A program made the position numbers and the translations under genes. From Methanospirillum hungatei JF-1 (GTDB taxonomy: Archaea; Halobacteriota; Methanomicrobia; Methanomicrobiales; Methanospirillaceae), in assembly GCF_000013445.1 (NCBI RefSeq), contig NC_007796.1:1028936-1092935 (forward strand): a DNA stretch of 64,000 nucleotides, given 5' to 3'. Shown one piece after another: positions 35,572 to 44,969 of this stretch. The stretch's first letter is position 1; every line of letters begins with the position of its first letter. The notes below the pieces were generated by a model. It did not search any database, was not told where the DNA came from, and saw only the letters and a list, made by a program, of their open reading frames with translations.

Positions 35572-37479
35572 ATGTCAGATGAAGATCCCATAAAAATTCT
35601 GCAGGTACGCTTTGCAAAAGGAGAGATATCAGCAGAGCAGTATGAGCAGATGCTTTCTTTTCTCATCCGGGATGTTTCATCATTTAAACAGACAGAAACA
35701 AAAGAGAAACCTGATATTATTGAAACTCCTTTGGAGCAGGAAACCACTCCGACTGTAGAACCAGAAAAACCTGAGTTTGCTGATGATGCTGAAGCAGAAG
35801 AGATTGCAGTCATCGAACCTGATTCAACACTCACCGAACCTGAACGGACGACGGTAAAAGAGATCGCAACAGCAATAGCAAATGCCGAAGAACCGGTTTC
35901 TTCAGACACTGAATCATTGGGAATAGAAGTAACCGAAGAGACGGAAACTAATGAGAGTGAAGAAGTACCAGCTGGTGAAGAAGACTTTGCGGCTGGCACT
36001 GTACTTGATACCTCGATATCTGATGAGCAAATTGAAGCGATTGAAATTTCTGAAGAGATCCCAGAGGAAGTAACAGAGAAAAAGGAGAGTGCTGAGAGAT
36101 TTTTATCCCAGGAGGATCTCGGAAATGTCTGTTATGTTACTGCGGTAAATCTGGTCCAGGCCGGGGAATTTGAAAAAGCATATCCCTTTATCGAAAAATC
36201 TCTGACCATTCAACCAGAACTGACATTATCTTGGCTTTATAAAGGATTCATTCATCACAACCGGAAGGAATACGAAGAAGCAATCACCTGTTTTGATAAG
36301 GTACTAGCTAAAGATCCTTTTCAAATCCGAGCTTGGCTTTTTAAGGGATACAGCCTCTTTCATCTTCATCAGGATGATAAGGCGCTTGAATGCTTTGATC
36401 GGGTTATAAAGGAAGATAGAAAACAACTGCGAGCAATTATTTATAAAGGGTACTGTTTAAAAAATCTGAAGCGTTACAAAGAAGCAGGGAATGCCTTTGA
36501 TAATGCAATCCAGCTCAGTCCGAGAGATCTGAATCTTCGACTGAACAGGGGAATCTGCCTCTTTGAAGATAAGCAATTTTATGAAGCACTAAATGCTTTC
36601 GATAAAGTATTGGAACTTGATAAAAGAAATTTATCTGCATGGCTATACAAAATTCGCAGCCTTATCAGAATGGAACGGATTCAGGAAGCTTTTCAAAGTT
36701 CAGGTAAACTTTTAGAGATTCAGCCTCGCGAAGTCAGCGTATGGCTTGCACGAGCTGATCTTTTATTAAAGATGAAAAAAGTTGAAGAAGCTCTAGATGC
36801 AACAAAGAAGAGTCTTCTTCTTGATAAATGGAATCCTGACACCTGGAGTCTACGAGGATTGTGTTTTTATAAACTTGGTAAATTCAATGAGGCTTTACAA
36901 TGCTATGATAATGCCTTAAAGATTAATCCAAAACACCTAGATGCGATGAAAAATAGGGCATTGTGCCTACATAAACTGAAACGTCATAGCGATGCTCTGG
37001 AATATTATGAACACGCTATCGCCGGAAATCCGCATAATATTGAAGCATGGTTCAACCGCGGACTAATCCTCCATAAAGCGAAAAATTACGACGAAGCCCT
37101 TCATTCATATGATAAAGTGATAGAACTTGATAAATTCCATGCAAAAGCATATTTCAACAAAGGTCTGATTCACCGTCAGCTCGAACAATATTTTGAAGCA
37201 TTACAGGCATTTTCACAAGCCACGAGTGTTGATCCCTCATTTGCATCAGCATGGTATCACATGGGTCTGATATATACAGACCTCGTCAGACATAAAGAAG
37301 CTCTGCAATGCTATGATAAGACTCTGAAGCTAAATCCAAAACATATCGGTGCTCTCCTGAATAAAGGAGTAATTCTTGAAGATGCCGGGCTGAAAAAAGA
37401 AGCTTTTATGTGCTTTCAGAAAGCCGCAAATCTGGATACAAAAATTGCAGCTTCCATAAAAGGAAGACTTGCACACTAA
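35572..37479 (+). CDS. SHOCT-like/acidic linker/TPR repeat protein
   Basis: 635 residues. The first ~30 residues (DPIKILQVRFAKGEISAEQYEQML) fit a SHOCT domain, a short oligomerisation helix pair. A Glu-rich, low-complexity linker runs to about residue 175. The rest is roughly a dozen TPRs (EAITCFDKVLAKDPFQIRAW, EALQCYDNALKINPKHLDAM and similar). There is no signal peptide, so it is a cytosolic protein-interaction platform. A GGTGATCG precedes the ATG. The partner is unknown. It converges with the adenosylhomocysteinase gene. Confidence 0.88.
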   Translation: MSDEDPIKILQVRFAKGEISAEQYEQMLSFLIRDVSSFKQTETKEKPDIIETPLEQETTPTVEPEKPEFADDAEAEEIAVIEPDSTLTEPERTTVKEIATAIANAEEPVSSDTESLGIEVTEETETNESEEVPAGEEDFAAGTVLDTSISDEQIEAIEISEEIPEEVTEKKESAERFLSQEDLGNVCYVTAVNLVQAGEFEKAYPFIEKSLTIQPELTLSWLYKGFIHHNRKEYEEAITCFDKVLAKDPFQIRAWLFKGYSLFHLHQDDKALECFDRVIKEDRKQLRAIIYKGYCLKNLKRYKEAGNAFDNAIQLSPRDLNLRLNRGICLFEDKQFYEALNAFDKVLELDKRNLSAWLYKIRSLIRMERIQEAFQSSGKLLEIQPREVSVWLARADLLLKMKKVEEALDATKKSLLLDKWNPDTWSLRGLCFYKLGKFNEALQCYDNALKINPKHLDAMKNRALCLHKLKRHSDALEYYEHAIAGNPHNIEAWFNRGLILHKAKNYDEALHSYDKVIELDKFHAKAYFNKGLIHRQLEQYFEALQAFSQATSVDPSFASAWYHMGLIYTDLVRHKEALQCYDKTLKLNPKHIGALLNKGVILEDAGLKKEAFMCFQKAANLDTKIAASIKGRLAH

Positions 37480-37488
37480 TTTTATTCT

Positions 37489-38715
37489 TCAGGTCCCGTG
37501 ATCCCAGCTTCCCATATATTCTTCTTGATCTTTTGTCAGTTTGTCAATGGAAAGATTCAGGGATGCAAGTTTGTATGATGCAACCATCCTGTCAATCTCA
37601 TCAGGGACCTGATGAACATCAGGCTTTAATTCAACATGATGAAGGGCAAGGTATTCGGTGCTGAGTGCCTGTAATGCAAAGGAGAGATCCATAACTTCTA
37701 TTGGATGACCCATCCCTTTTGGAACTGCCAGATTCACAAGACGGCCTTCTGCGAGTAAATGGATGACTTTACCGCCGATATGATATGAATGAATACCATC
37801 GCGTTCTTCTATAGTATCTGCATGAGAAGAGAGCCAGATGCCATCGATCTCGATATTAAAGTGACCTGCATTCGATAGAATGACACCGGATTTCATGACT
37901 GTCATGTGATCACCGGTAATGACATCCCTGTTTCCGGTTGTTGTTATGAAGATATCACCAACCCGTGCAGCTTCCTGCATGGACATCACATGGAAGCCTT
38001 CCATATGTGCTTCAAGGGCCCGTCGGGGATCTATCTCGGTAACGATAACTTTTGCACCAAGTGCTGATGCTTTTCGTGCCAGACCGCGTCCGCAAAAACC
38101 AAATCCAGCTACTACGATCCATTTTCCGGCAATGAGAGAATTCGTTGTTGCCATGATTGCGGTCAGAGCACTCTCTCCTGTCCCGTGCACATTATCAAAG
38201 TAATGTTTCATTGGTGTATCATTGACTGCAATGACCGGGAAGAGGAGCTTTCCATCAGCAGCCATTGCACGCAAACGATGGATCCCGGTAGTAGTCTCCT
38301 CACATCCCCCAATTACACCAGAAAGAACATCCTGCCTTACGGTGTGAAGACGATGGATAAGATCCATCCCATCATCAATGGTAATGACTGGTTTTGCATC
38401 AAGGACAGTATCAATGGCTTGATAGTATTCATCAACCGAACATCCGCGTTTGGCATAACAGTATACATTCGGGACCTTTCCTAGAGCTTCAGCCACATCA
38501 TCCTGGGTAGAGAGTGGATTACACCCGGTAATATGGACCGTTGCCCCTCCATCAGCTAGTGTCCTGACAAGGTTCGCGGTTTTTGCTTCGACATGTAAAG
38601 CCATTCCGATGACTTTACCAGCAAAGGGCTTTTCTTTTTTAAATCGATCAGAGATGGCGCTGAGTACAGGCATGTACTGCCGTGCCCATTCAATTTTTAA
38701 ATTTCCAGAATCCAT
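37489..38715 (-). CDS. ahcY: S-adenosylhomocysteine (or S-inosylhomocysteine) hydrolase
   Basis: 408 residues. Characteristic segments: ALHVEAKTANLVRTL, GCNPLSTQDDVAEAL, GGCEETTTGIHRL, NDTPMKHYFDNVHGTGES with the catalytic Lys, and the NAD-binding loop GFGFCGRGLA. It splits S-adenosylhomocysteine into homocysteine and adenosine. In Methanocaldococcus the homologue prefers S-inosylhomocysteine after a deaminase step, so the true substrate here is open. The product accumulates from the many methyl transfers of a methanogen. GAGG precedes the ATG. It diverges from hisF. Confidence 0.95.
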   Translation of the reverse strand: MDSGNLKIEWARQYMPVLSAISDRFKKEKPFAGKVIGMALHVEAKTANLVRTLADGGATVHITGCNPLSTQDDVAEALGKVPNVYCYAKRGCSVDEYYQAIDTVLDAKPVITIDDGMDLIHRLHTVRQDVLSGVIGGCEETTTGIHRLRAMAADGKLLFPVIAVNDTPMKHYFDNVHGTGESALTAIMATTNSLIAGKWIVVAGFGFCGRGLARKASALGAKVIVTEIDPRRALEAHMEGFHVMSMQEAARVGDIFITTTGNRDVITGDHMTVMKSGVILSNAGHFNIEIDGIWLSSHADTIEERDGIHSYHIGGKVIHLLAEGRLVNLAVPKGMGHPIEVMDLSFALQALSTEYLALHHVELKPDVHQVPDEIDRMVASYKLASLNLSIDKLTKDQEEYMGSWDHGT

Positions 38716-38828
38716 GGTTTCCTCGTAAGGTACGAATATTAGGAAAATTTTCCATAAGTGTTTCTCCGGTAGTATTAAATCATCTCTCCATAATCCTCTT
38801 TTAGTACAGCGAACAAGAAGCTACACCA

Positions 38829-39644
38829 ATGACACTGACCCGGAGGATTATCCCCTGCCTGGACATCAAGGACGGAAGAGTTGTGAAAGGAACAAATTTT
38901 CTTGGCCTTCGGGATGCCGGCGATCCGGTTGAACTTGCCTGCCGGTATAATGAACAGGGTGCAGATGAAGTAGTTTTCCTTGATATTACGGCATCCAGAG
39001 AGAACAGGGGGATGATCATAGACGTCATCCAGCGGGCTGCTGATGAACTTTTCCTCCCACTGACCGTTGGTGGGGGTATCAGAACACTCGACGATGTTCA
39101 AAAAACATTGAGAGCCGGAGCTGATAAAGTTTCAATAAATACAAGCGCCGTTCAGAATCCTGCATTGATATCCGAAGCTGCTCAGGCCTTTGGAACCCAG
39201 TGTGTGGTCGTTGCCATTGATGTAAAAAGGAGAACCTCTCCTGAGCCTGGGAAGACCATGATACCTCTGCCAGACCAGAGTTCATGCTGGTACGAGGTAG
39301 TAACACACGGGGGATCACAACCGACCGGAATAGATGCTATTGCCTGGGCGAAAGAAGCTGAAAACCGTGGCGCGGGGGAAATCCTGCTTACCTCTATGGA
39401 AACCGACGGAACAAAGGAAGGTTTTGATATACCCATTACATCTGCAATTTCTGAATCAGTTGGAATACCAGTGATTGCTTCAGGCGGAGTCGGGACTTTT
39501 GATCATTTTTATGAGGGCTTTGTGTACGGAAAAGCTGATGCAGCCCTTGCAGCCAGTGTCTTTCATTATGGAGAGATGACAATTGCTGATGTTAAAGATT
39601 ATTTATCGAAAAAAGGGATAGCAATTCGCCCTCATACGCAATAA
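38829..39644 (+). CDS. hisF: Imidazole glycerol phosphate synthase cyclase subunit HisF
   Basis: 271 residues, a TIM barrel with [20 protein letters not shown] (catalytic Asp11 region), [12 protein letters not shown], the phosphate loop [20 protein letters not shown] (second catalytic Asp) and [16 protein letters not shown]. HisF uses ammonia from HisH to close the imidazole ring in histidine synthesis. The length is slightly above the usual 250-260 because of a short insert near residue 140-155 ([14 protein letters not shown]). No other his gene is adjacent. It ends 1 bp before the convergent SagB-like gene. Confidence 0.96.
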   Translation: MTLTRRIIPCLDIKDGRVVKGTNFLGLRDAGDPVELACRYNEQGADEVVFLDITASRENRGMIIDVIQRAADELFLPLTVGGGIRTLDDVQKTLRAGADKVSINTSAVQNPALISEAAQAFGTQCVVVAIDVKRRTSPEPGKTMIPLPDQSSCWYEVVTHGGSQPTGIDAIAWAKEAENRGAGEILLTSMETDGTKEGFDIPITSAISESVGIPVIASGGVGTFDHFYEGFVYGKADAALAASVFHYGEMTIADVKDYLSKKGIAIRPHTQ

Positions 39645-39645
39645 T

Positions 39646-40386
39646 TTACTCTTTTTTTCTCCCGACTGATGCCATATATATACAAAACTCTGACTCTCCG
39701 TCTATCCCCAGAATACAATTAATATCATTATCATTGTATGAGCCTATCGCACATACTCCAAGTGAAAGACCTGCGCATACCACATACAGATTCTGGCAGA
39801 TATGACCAGCTTCAATGAACAGATATCTCCATCCTCTCTGTCCGAACTTCCAAATCATACGTTCAGGAACAGCGGTCCAGATGAAGGATACTGCTGATGA
39901 TGCAACCAGGTTTGGATTTCTGCATATCTTTGCTACAGACTCATGATCCCCGGAATGACACTCTTCTTTGACAAGAGCATGGTCAAGGGGGAGGTACCGA
40001 TATATACCTGGATCCAATCCATTTACCCGGTTTACCACAATGCGTGTTTCAAAGGGATGTAATGCACCTGCTGAAGGGACAGTCCGAAAATTTGAACCAT
40101 TCTCCTTTTCCCTGACACCCTGGGTATAATGAAGGAGAATAGATAGTTCCCATTTATGTATCTCTTCCGAAGAATATACGCGAATAGACTTTCTGTCATG
40201 TAAGGCATCCCATAAGATAACGGGAGCAAGAGGGATCTCACTTGGATCTGGCAAGAGTATGATCTTCTGATTGGGTTCACATACGCCACATACACGGGTT
40301 TTCGGTTCTTCTTCTATTTGATGAGAATCTCGAAAGAGTGTTTCCTGAAGAAACCGGTGACCGGTCCACGAGGAGTCAGATTGCAT
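39646..40386 (-). CDS. SagB-type / nitroreductase-family FMN oxidoreductase
   Basis: 246 residues from ATG 40386. Nitroreductase fold of the SagB/ThcOx type: DALHDRKSIRVYSSEEIHKW, LSILLHYTQGV, RTVPSAGALHPFETRIVV, GIYRYLPLDHALV, and FIEAGHICQNLYVVCAGLSLGVCAIGSYND. SagB proteins oxidise azolines during peptide maturation, but archaeal members often stand alone and their role is unclear. There is no YcaO or precursor gene here. Two cysteines, RVCGVC, in the N-terminal region are not part of the family core. It starts 49 nt downstream of the RNase P RNA gene on the same strand. Confidence 0.85.
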   Translation of the reverse strand: MQSDSSWTGHRFLQETLFRDSHQIEEEPKTRVCGVCEPNQKIILLPDPSEIPLAPVILWDALHDRKSIRVYSSEEIHKWELSILLHYTQGVREKENGSNFRTVPSAGALHPFETRIVVNRVNGLDPGIYRYLPLDHALVKEECHSGDHESVAKICRNPNLVASSAVSFIWTAVPERMIWKFGQRGWRYLFIEAGHICQNLYVVCAGLSLGVCAIGSYNDNDINCILGIDGESEFCIYMASVGRKKE

Positions 40387-40434
40387 GTATAGCAATAATG
40401 CGTGACAGCTACCTGAACTTTACGATAATGAGAT

Positions 40435-40733
40435 GAGTGGGAGGAGTAAGCCCCCTTCTGTTCATTGCGGCATTCAGCTTAGCACCGAACCCGGGCAGAT
40501 ACCGGGTTATCTGTATGCCCTGTTTCGGTTTGCACCCGCAGGGATTCGCCGTTTCATCGGTGATGTCCGTCTTCGCTCAGCAGGAATGCATCATAACTCA
40601 GGACATTCCGTATCGTTTCTGGTCCATAGCCGTGATTCTCACCACCCCTGACAAGCAAGGCTGCGTACCCGGTTGGTGGGGGGACTTTCCTCAGCTACGA
40701 AAAATCGTTACCGTCGGCCGCACTCTCCCTCTC
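40435..40733 (-). ncRNA. rnpB: RNase P RNA (archaeal type)
   Basis: On the minus strand the universal core motifs appear in the right order. GAGGAAAGTCC (complement of 40682-40692) is near the 5' end, and ACAGAAGGGGGCTTAC (complement of about 40446-40461) near the 3' end. The ends pair as P1: GAG-GGGAG at the 5' end with CTCCC-CTC at the 3' end. Length about 299 nt, in the range of archaeal RNase P RNAs. It trims 5' leaders of pre-tRNAs with its protein subunits. Apparent plus-strand reading frames here are not genes. Exact ends are estimated from P1. Confidence 0.92.
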
Positions 40734-40837
40734 ATATCTTAATCAGCATCAAAAGAGAAAAAGAATATGTAAAAATTACTACCTGGCATCAGTAATAGTA
40801 TTGGGTGAAGAGACCGGTAATGCCCGATAAACCGTCA

Positions 40838-40848
40838 TTTATTTATAG
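40838..40848 (+). promoter_or_regulatory. TATA-like element for the parA-cheW-cheR operon
   Basis: TTTATTTATAG lies about 40-50 nt before the proposed ATT start at 40887, allowing a transcript that includes the AAAGGGG ribosome binding site at 40874-40880. Confidence 0.45.
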
Positions 40849-40886
40849 AAATATCCTGATTATTCTAATTACGAAAGGGGAATCGT

Positions 40887-41744
40887 ATTACCACTATTGC
40901 ATTTATCCATCATAAAGGTGGAACAGGAAAAACAACATCCTGCCTACAGATAGCAGGGATCCTAAAAAATATGGGAAGAACAGTACTTGTAATAGATACT
41001 GATCCCCAGGCAAATGCGACTTTAGGTCTTGGAGTCTATCCGGATTCTCTTCAGAAACATATATATCAATATTACATGCAGAGATGTTCATCATCTCCAG
41101 ATTCAGTTCTCCTGTCAGATTTTATCATAAAAACTATGTCTGGCATAGATCTCGTCCCCTCTCATCTTGATCTTGTCGGCGCAGAAGCGATATTATACAA
41201 AAACCCGGACCGGTATCATATTCTGAAAAGGGGGATTGATGTAATTAAGAACAGATATGATCATATTCTGATTGATACCCCTCCCTTCCTTGGTCAATTT
41301 CTCATGAACGGAATGATTGCTGCCGATCATTCTGTCATGGTTTTTTCTTCTGATTTTTTTGCTGTCGCCGGGTATGATCATATTAACATGATTATTCGGG
41401 ACATCAAAGAGATCTTGGGAGTTGATATTCATATCAGTATGGCAATCCTGAACAGATGGAATAATCCATCAGAAAAAACAGAAACTTTTCTGGAAAAAAT
41501 ACAACATTTGTTTGGTATAAAACCGGAGGTACAACCTGACTCATTGCAGGATATACGAAGTCAGCTTGAAGACAGAATACGGATAGAAATCCCGGAAGTA
41601 ATCCTGGTTGCGGAAGGAAGAGATGTATCTCATTCTTTAAAACAAGGTGTTCCACTAATAACTCTGGCTCCGGATGATCCATCCATGTCAGGATTTAAAA
41701 AAGCAGCATTAGTGATAGACTCATGGAAGACAAGGGGGAAATAA
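40887..41744 (+). CDS. ParA/MinD-family ATPase, probable ATT start
   Basis: About 285 residues. The first ATG in frame (40971) lies after the Walker A motif, so starting there would remove HHKGGTGKTT. No ATG, GTG or TTG occurs between the in-frame stop at 40866 and 40971. An ATT at 40887 follows AAAGGGG by 6 nt and gives M-TTIAFIHHKGGTGKTT, the expected ParA N-terminus. Walker A' is VIDTDPQANATLGLG and Walker B is HILIDTPPFLGQF. ParA-like ATPases position cargo along the nucleoid or pole. The stop overlaps the CheW gene start (TAATG), so the cargo may be a chemosensory cluster. A sequencing indel is the alternative explanation of the start. Confidence 0.85.
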   Translation: MTTIAFIHHKGGTGKTTSCLQIAGILKNMGRTVLVIDTDPQANATLGLGVYPDSLQKHIYQYYMQRCSSSPDSVLLSDFIIKTMSGIDLVPSHLDLVGAEAILYKNPDRYHILKRGIDVIKNRYDHILIDTPPFLGQFLMNGMIAADHSVMVFSSDFFAVAGYDHINMIIRDIKEILGVDIHISMAILNRWNNPSEKTETFLEKIQHLFGIKPEVQPDSLQDIRSQLEDRIRIEIPEVILVAEGRDVSHSLKQGVPLITLAPDDPSMSGFKKAALVIDSWKTRGK

Positions 41745-44083
41745 TGGATACAGGTGAGAATAAACATTCGGGGAGAAGAGGGCTGTTCATGGTCACTGAA
41801 AATGATAAAAAGCAGCCAGAAAAGGAGATGGTTGTTCCAGACTATACAGAAATTATCAACAGGATTCTGAACTTTAAACAGGGGGAAATCCCGGAAGTAC
41901 CGGAAGAGTTTGTGCCAATATTAAACCGGTTACAACAGGACACTGAAATCCTTCAGAATGAAAAACAGGCCATTCTAGAACTGACCAGAGAATTAGATCT
42001 ATTGAAAGAAGAACAGGACATAATAAAAAAGGAACATGAAAGTTACCTCTCCGATCTGATTTCCGCTCATACTGAATTTGATAGAGCACTGGAGATATTT
42101 CAGTATCATACCATCCCTATGGTTCTTTTGGGATCTGAACAGCAGATCATGGATGCAAATGACATATTCTGCTCGATCTTCTCTGTTGAACGGAGTGAAA
42201 TAACCAGGCATTTTCCACCTATTACTAAATATGTCTCTGATAAACCACCTTTTACCGCTCCGGACGGCAACCAATATTCTATTGTTACAATAAAACCCCC
42301 AATTGTTCCTTTTGATCATGATGCAGTTTCACTCGAACTCTTTATACCCTATCTGCCCCCGGGAGAGCCGAAAACAAAAGAAGTAGTATCCAGAGAGATA
42401 TTAGAGAAAGCACTATCAAAAATCCTTCTTCCGGTTGCAATAATCGATGGGCATAACACAATCAAATATATAAATAATGCACTTCTGGAATATCTTGCAC
42501 GGGATTATCAGGATATCTATCTTCGTGATATTGCAAGTTGTGGCTTTTCCGGAGAGATAAAAGAAAAAATTGAAGAAACTATAACAACCGGAACAAAAAT
42601 CGCATATCAGACATCAATTCTGCATCGTGACAATACCTCTATTCAGGTATGGATCGAATTATTTCCTCTTACATGTGAAGAAGAGGCATACATTTTACTC
42701 GTTCTCTTCCCTGATGAAGAAGAGGAGGTCAATAATACCGAAGAAATCTCTCAGAATCTTTCGGAACTGAGGACGTCCTTTTTAAAAACTCTTCTGGACC
42801 TCAATCCTTCACCGATGGTTCTGTTTAATGATGCATCTGAAATTATCCTCGCAAATGAAGGTCTTTCAGAGCTTATAGGCGTGTCTTCCGAACAATTACA
42901 AGGCCAGAGATTGTCAGACATCGGGATTAGGGTATCCGGTTTTTCTGGAACGAGTGAAGAGATGGAGATACTTCCAGACAACATCTGTATTGAGTCACCA
43001 TATGGGGTGCAATGTTACTCAGGTCTCCTCATTGCCAATCATCAATCAAATCAGAATCAATATCTTCTGATTCTTCAACCACCGGTTGATGTTCCAATCC
43101 AGCAGGATAAGCAACAAAGTCCGGATATCATTGAAACAGTACAGAATGATTCACCGTCTATTCAGACAGAGACTGATATTCATCCAGATTTTTCCCAATC
43201 AATTCAATTCTCTTCCATTTCGATTCCCGGACTTCTTATTGAAGATTCAATTATAAAAGAAATTAATCAGTCATTTAAAGATTGGAGCGGAATTCAGGAT
43301 GAAAATATTTCAGAATATGCACAAATTCTCATCTCTCATACGGTCCAGGCCAGGGAGAACAGATCTTTGGTATTTTCATCACTCTATCCCGCAGGTCTGA
43401 AATCATATCAGATTCAGATTCAGCCGAGTATCTCTTTGCCTGATAAAAATATCTACTGGTTTATTGATCAATCCGAAGCACAGGAATCAATCGCATCATT
43501 ACAGAATCAGATAGAGAGTTTACATTCCGAACTGACTTCAATAAAAAATAATCTTCAAGAGGAACGTTCTGCAATGAAAACTTCTGAAGATATATCCGGG
43601 CAGATAGATATCGTTGAATTTGAATTATCCGGTGGAAGATATGCAATGGATATTGGGATGGTTCGGGAAGTCGTCGAGATGCTTCCAATAACCCCACTTC
43701 CAAAGACTCCTCCTTATATCATTGGTATCATCAATCTGAGAGGTGAAGTAACCCATGTCATAGATCTTGCAGTACTTCTTGGAGAACGGATTAAGAAAGA
43801 CCGAAGTGGCCAGAAGATTATCATCGTTCCTCCTGATGCAGCGCATGGAGAACATCTTGGAATTATTGTGGATAATGTTCGAAGTGTCACCGAAATCGGG
43901 GTGCGTCAGGTAACTGCTCTTGGAGATGAAATCAATGAGCGGATTCAAACCAGGATTAAAGGCATCATTAAGGTCACTCATGATGACCTTATAGAGAAAC
44001 GTGAAGGAGAAGAGAAGGAAGCAAACCTTGTTATTTGGCTTGACATGAAAGAAATATTAAATCGTATGGCAAGTCTTCACTAA
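41744..44083 (+). CDS. PAS-domain CheW protein
   Basis: 779 residues from ATG 41744, with AAGGGGG upstream and a 1-bp overlap with the ParA stop. Order: charged N-terminus, coiled coil (about 60-105), three or four PAS-like domains (for example FQYHTIPMVLLGSEQQIMDA; KILLPVAIIDGHNTIKYINN; LLDLNPSPMVLFNDASEIIL), a second coiled coil near 590-625, and a C-terminal CheW domain (IVEFELSGGRYAMDIGMVRE, YIIGIINLRGEVTHVIDLA). CheW couples receptors to CheA. The PAS domains could make this one an adaptor that also senses a ligand or redox state. No kinase domain is present. Confidence 0.88.
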   Translation: MDTGENKHSGRRGLFMVTENDKKQPEKEMVVPDYTEIINRILNFKQGEIPEVPEEFVPILNRLQQDTEILQNEKQAILELTRELDLLKEEQDIIKKEHESYLSDLISAHTEFDRALEIFQYHTIPMVLLGSEQQIMDANDIFCSIFSVERSEITRHFPPITKYVSDKPPFTAPDGNQYSIVTIKPPIVPFDHDAVSLELFIPYLPPGEPKTKEVVSREILEKALSKILLPVAIIDGHNTIKYINNALLEYLARDYQDIYLRDIASCGFSGEIKEKIEETITTGTKIAYQTSILHRDNTSIQVWIELFPLTCEEEAYILLVLFPDEEEEVNNTEEISQNLSELRTSFLKTLLDLNPSPMVLFNDASEIILANEGLSELIGVSSEQLQGQRLSDIGIRVSGFSGTSEEMEILPDNICIESPYGVQCYSGLLIANHQSNQNQYLLILQPPVDVPIQQDKQQSPDIIETVQNDSPSIQTETDIHPDFSQSIQFSSISIPGLLIEDSIIKEINQSFKDWSGIQDENISEYAQILISHTVQARENRSLVFSSLYPAGLKSYQIQIQPSISLPDKNIYWFIDQSEAQESIASLQNQIESLHSELTSIKNNLQEERSAMKTSEDISGQIDIVEFELSGGRYAMDIGMVREVVEMLPITPLPKTPPYIIGIINLRGEVTHVIDLAVLLGERIKKDRSGQKIIIVPPDAAHGEHLGIIVDNVRSVTEIGVRQVTALGDEINERIQTRIKGIIKVTHDDLIEKREGEEKEANLVIWLDMKEILNRMASLH

Positions 44084-44110
44084 AAGAATTGTTCTCCTTT
44101 GAAACATATC

Positions 44111-44962
44111 ATGGATAAAAAAATTATACCCCCCGTTTTTCCCCAGATTAATGTCCCACAAGTGAGTGAGAAGGGACTTCCGGAACTCATTCTTGATGTT
44201 CAGAAAAGACTCAATATTCAACTCACCAGTTACAAACAGGATTATATCAAACGAAGGCTTCTTTCACGGATGAATTCAACCAGATCAAAAGATTTTGTTG
44301 AATATCATCAATATCTGAAGACTCATCCTGAAGAAGAAGAAAAACTCAGGAATGCACTGACTATAAATGTCACAAAATTTCTTCGGGATCCTGATGTATT
44401 CAATCTGATTGGAAAAGAGATCTTTCCATCAATTATCCAGGAGAAGAGATCCATAAAAATCTGGAGTGCTGGTTGTTCATCAGGAGAAGAGCCCTATACT
44501 TATGCAATACTCCTGTATGATCAGGCAAAACCTGGGATTTCACTCAGTAATGTCATCACCGCAACAGATATCGATGAAGTGATTCTAAAAAGGGCAAAAG
44601 ATGGAATTTATGAGAAGAATGCTTTGGAAAACCTGAGTGATTCCCAGATTAACAGACATTTCGATAAAACTGAAGATGGGAAGTACCGGATAAAAGATCA
44701 CATCAGGAATATGGTTCGGTTCCAACCTCATGATCTCATGAAAGGTGTTCCGGTCGCACGGATGTTTGACGTGGTATCATGCAGAAATGTAACGATATAT
44801 TTTAATGAACAACAAAAGAAGGATCTTGTAAAACTCGTTTATGAAAGTCTGGGGAATAATGGATACTATATTATGGGTATGTCTGAATATATGTCAAAAG
44901 ATGTTGAACACCTGTTCAGACCCTATAAACCGATGCTTAAAATTTTCCAGAAAGCAGCGTAA
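44111..44962 (+). CDS. cheR: Chemotaxis receptor methyltransferase CheR
   Basis: 283 residues from ATG 44111; an in-frame TTG at 44099 exists, and neither has a strong ribosome binding site. The N-terminal helical domain has YKQDYIKRRLLSRM. The SAM-binding loop is KIWSAGCSSGEEPYTYAILL, with ATDIDEVILKRAKDGIY and DVVSCRNVTIYFNEQQ further on. CheR transfers methyl groups from SAM to glutamates of the receptor signalling domain. It follows the PAS-CheW gene by 27 bp in one operon. Together with CheB at 33001 it completes a methylation cycle for the receptor at 29000. Confidence 0.94.
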   Translation: MDKKIIPPVFPQINVPQVSEKGLPELILDVQKRLNIQLTSYKQDYIKRRLLSRMNSTRSKDFVEYHQYLKTHPEEEEKLRNALTINVTKFLRDPDVFNLIGKEIFPSIIQEKRSIKIWSAGCSSGEEPYTYAILLYDQAKPGISLSNVITATDIDEVILKRAKDGIYEKNALENLSDSQINRHFDKTEDGKYRIKDHIRNMVRFQPHDLMKGVPVARMFDVVSCRNVTIYFNEQQKKDLVKLVYESLGNNGYYIMGMSEYMSKDVEHLFRPYKPMLKIFQKAA

Positions 44963-44969
44963 AAATAAA

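Noticed and set aside
36121-37479. TPR repeats considered as a DNA tandem repeat
   Set aside because: Similarity is at protein level only; the units differ widely in nucleotide sequence.
40433-40742. Two plus-strand reading frames at the RNase P locus
   Set aside because: They run opposite to a clear RNase P RNA gene and have no protein-family features.
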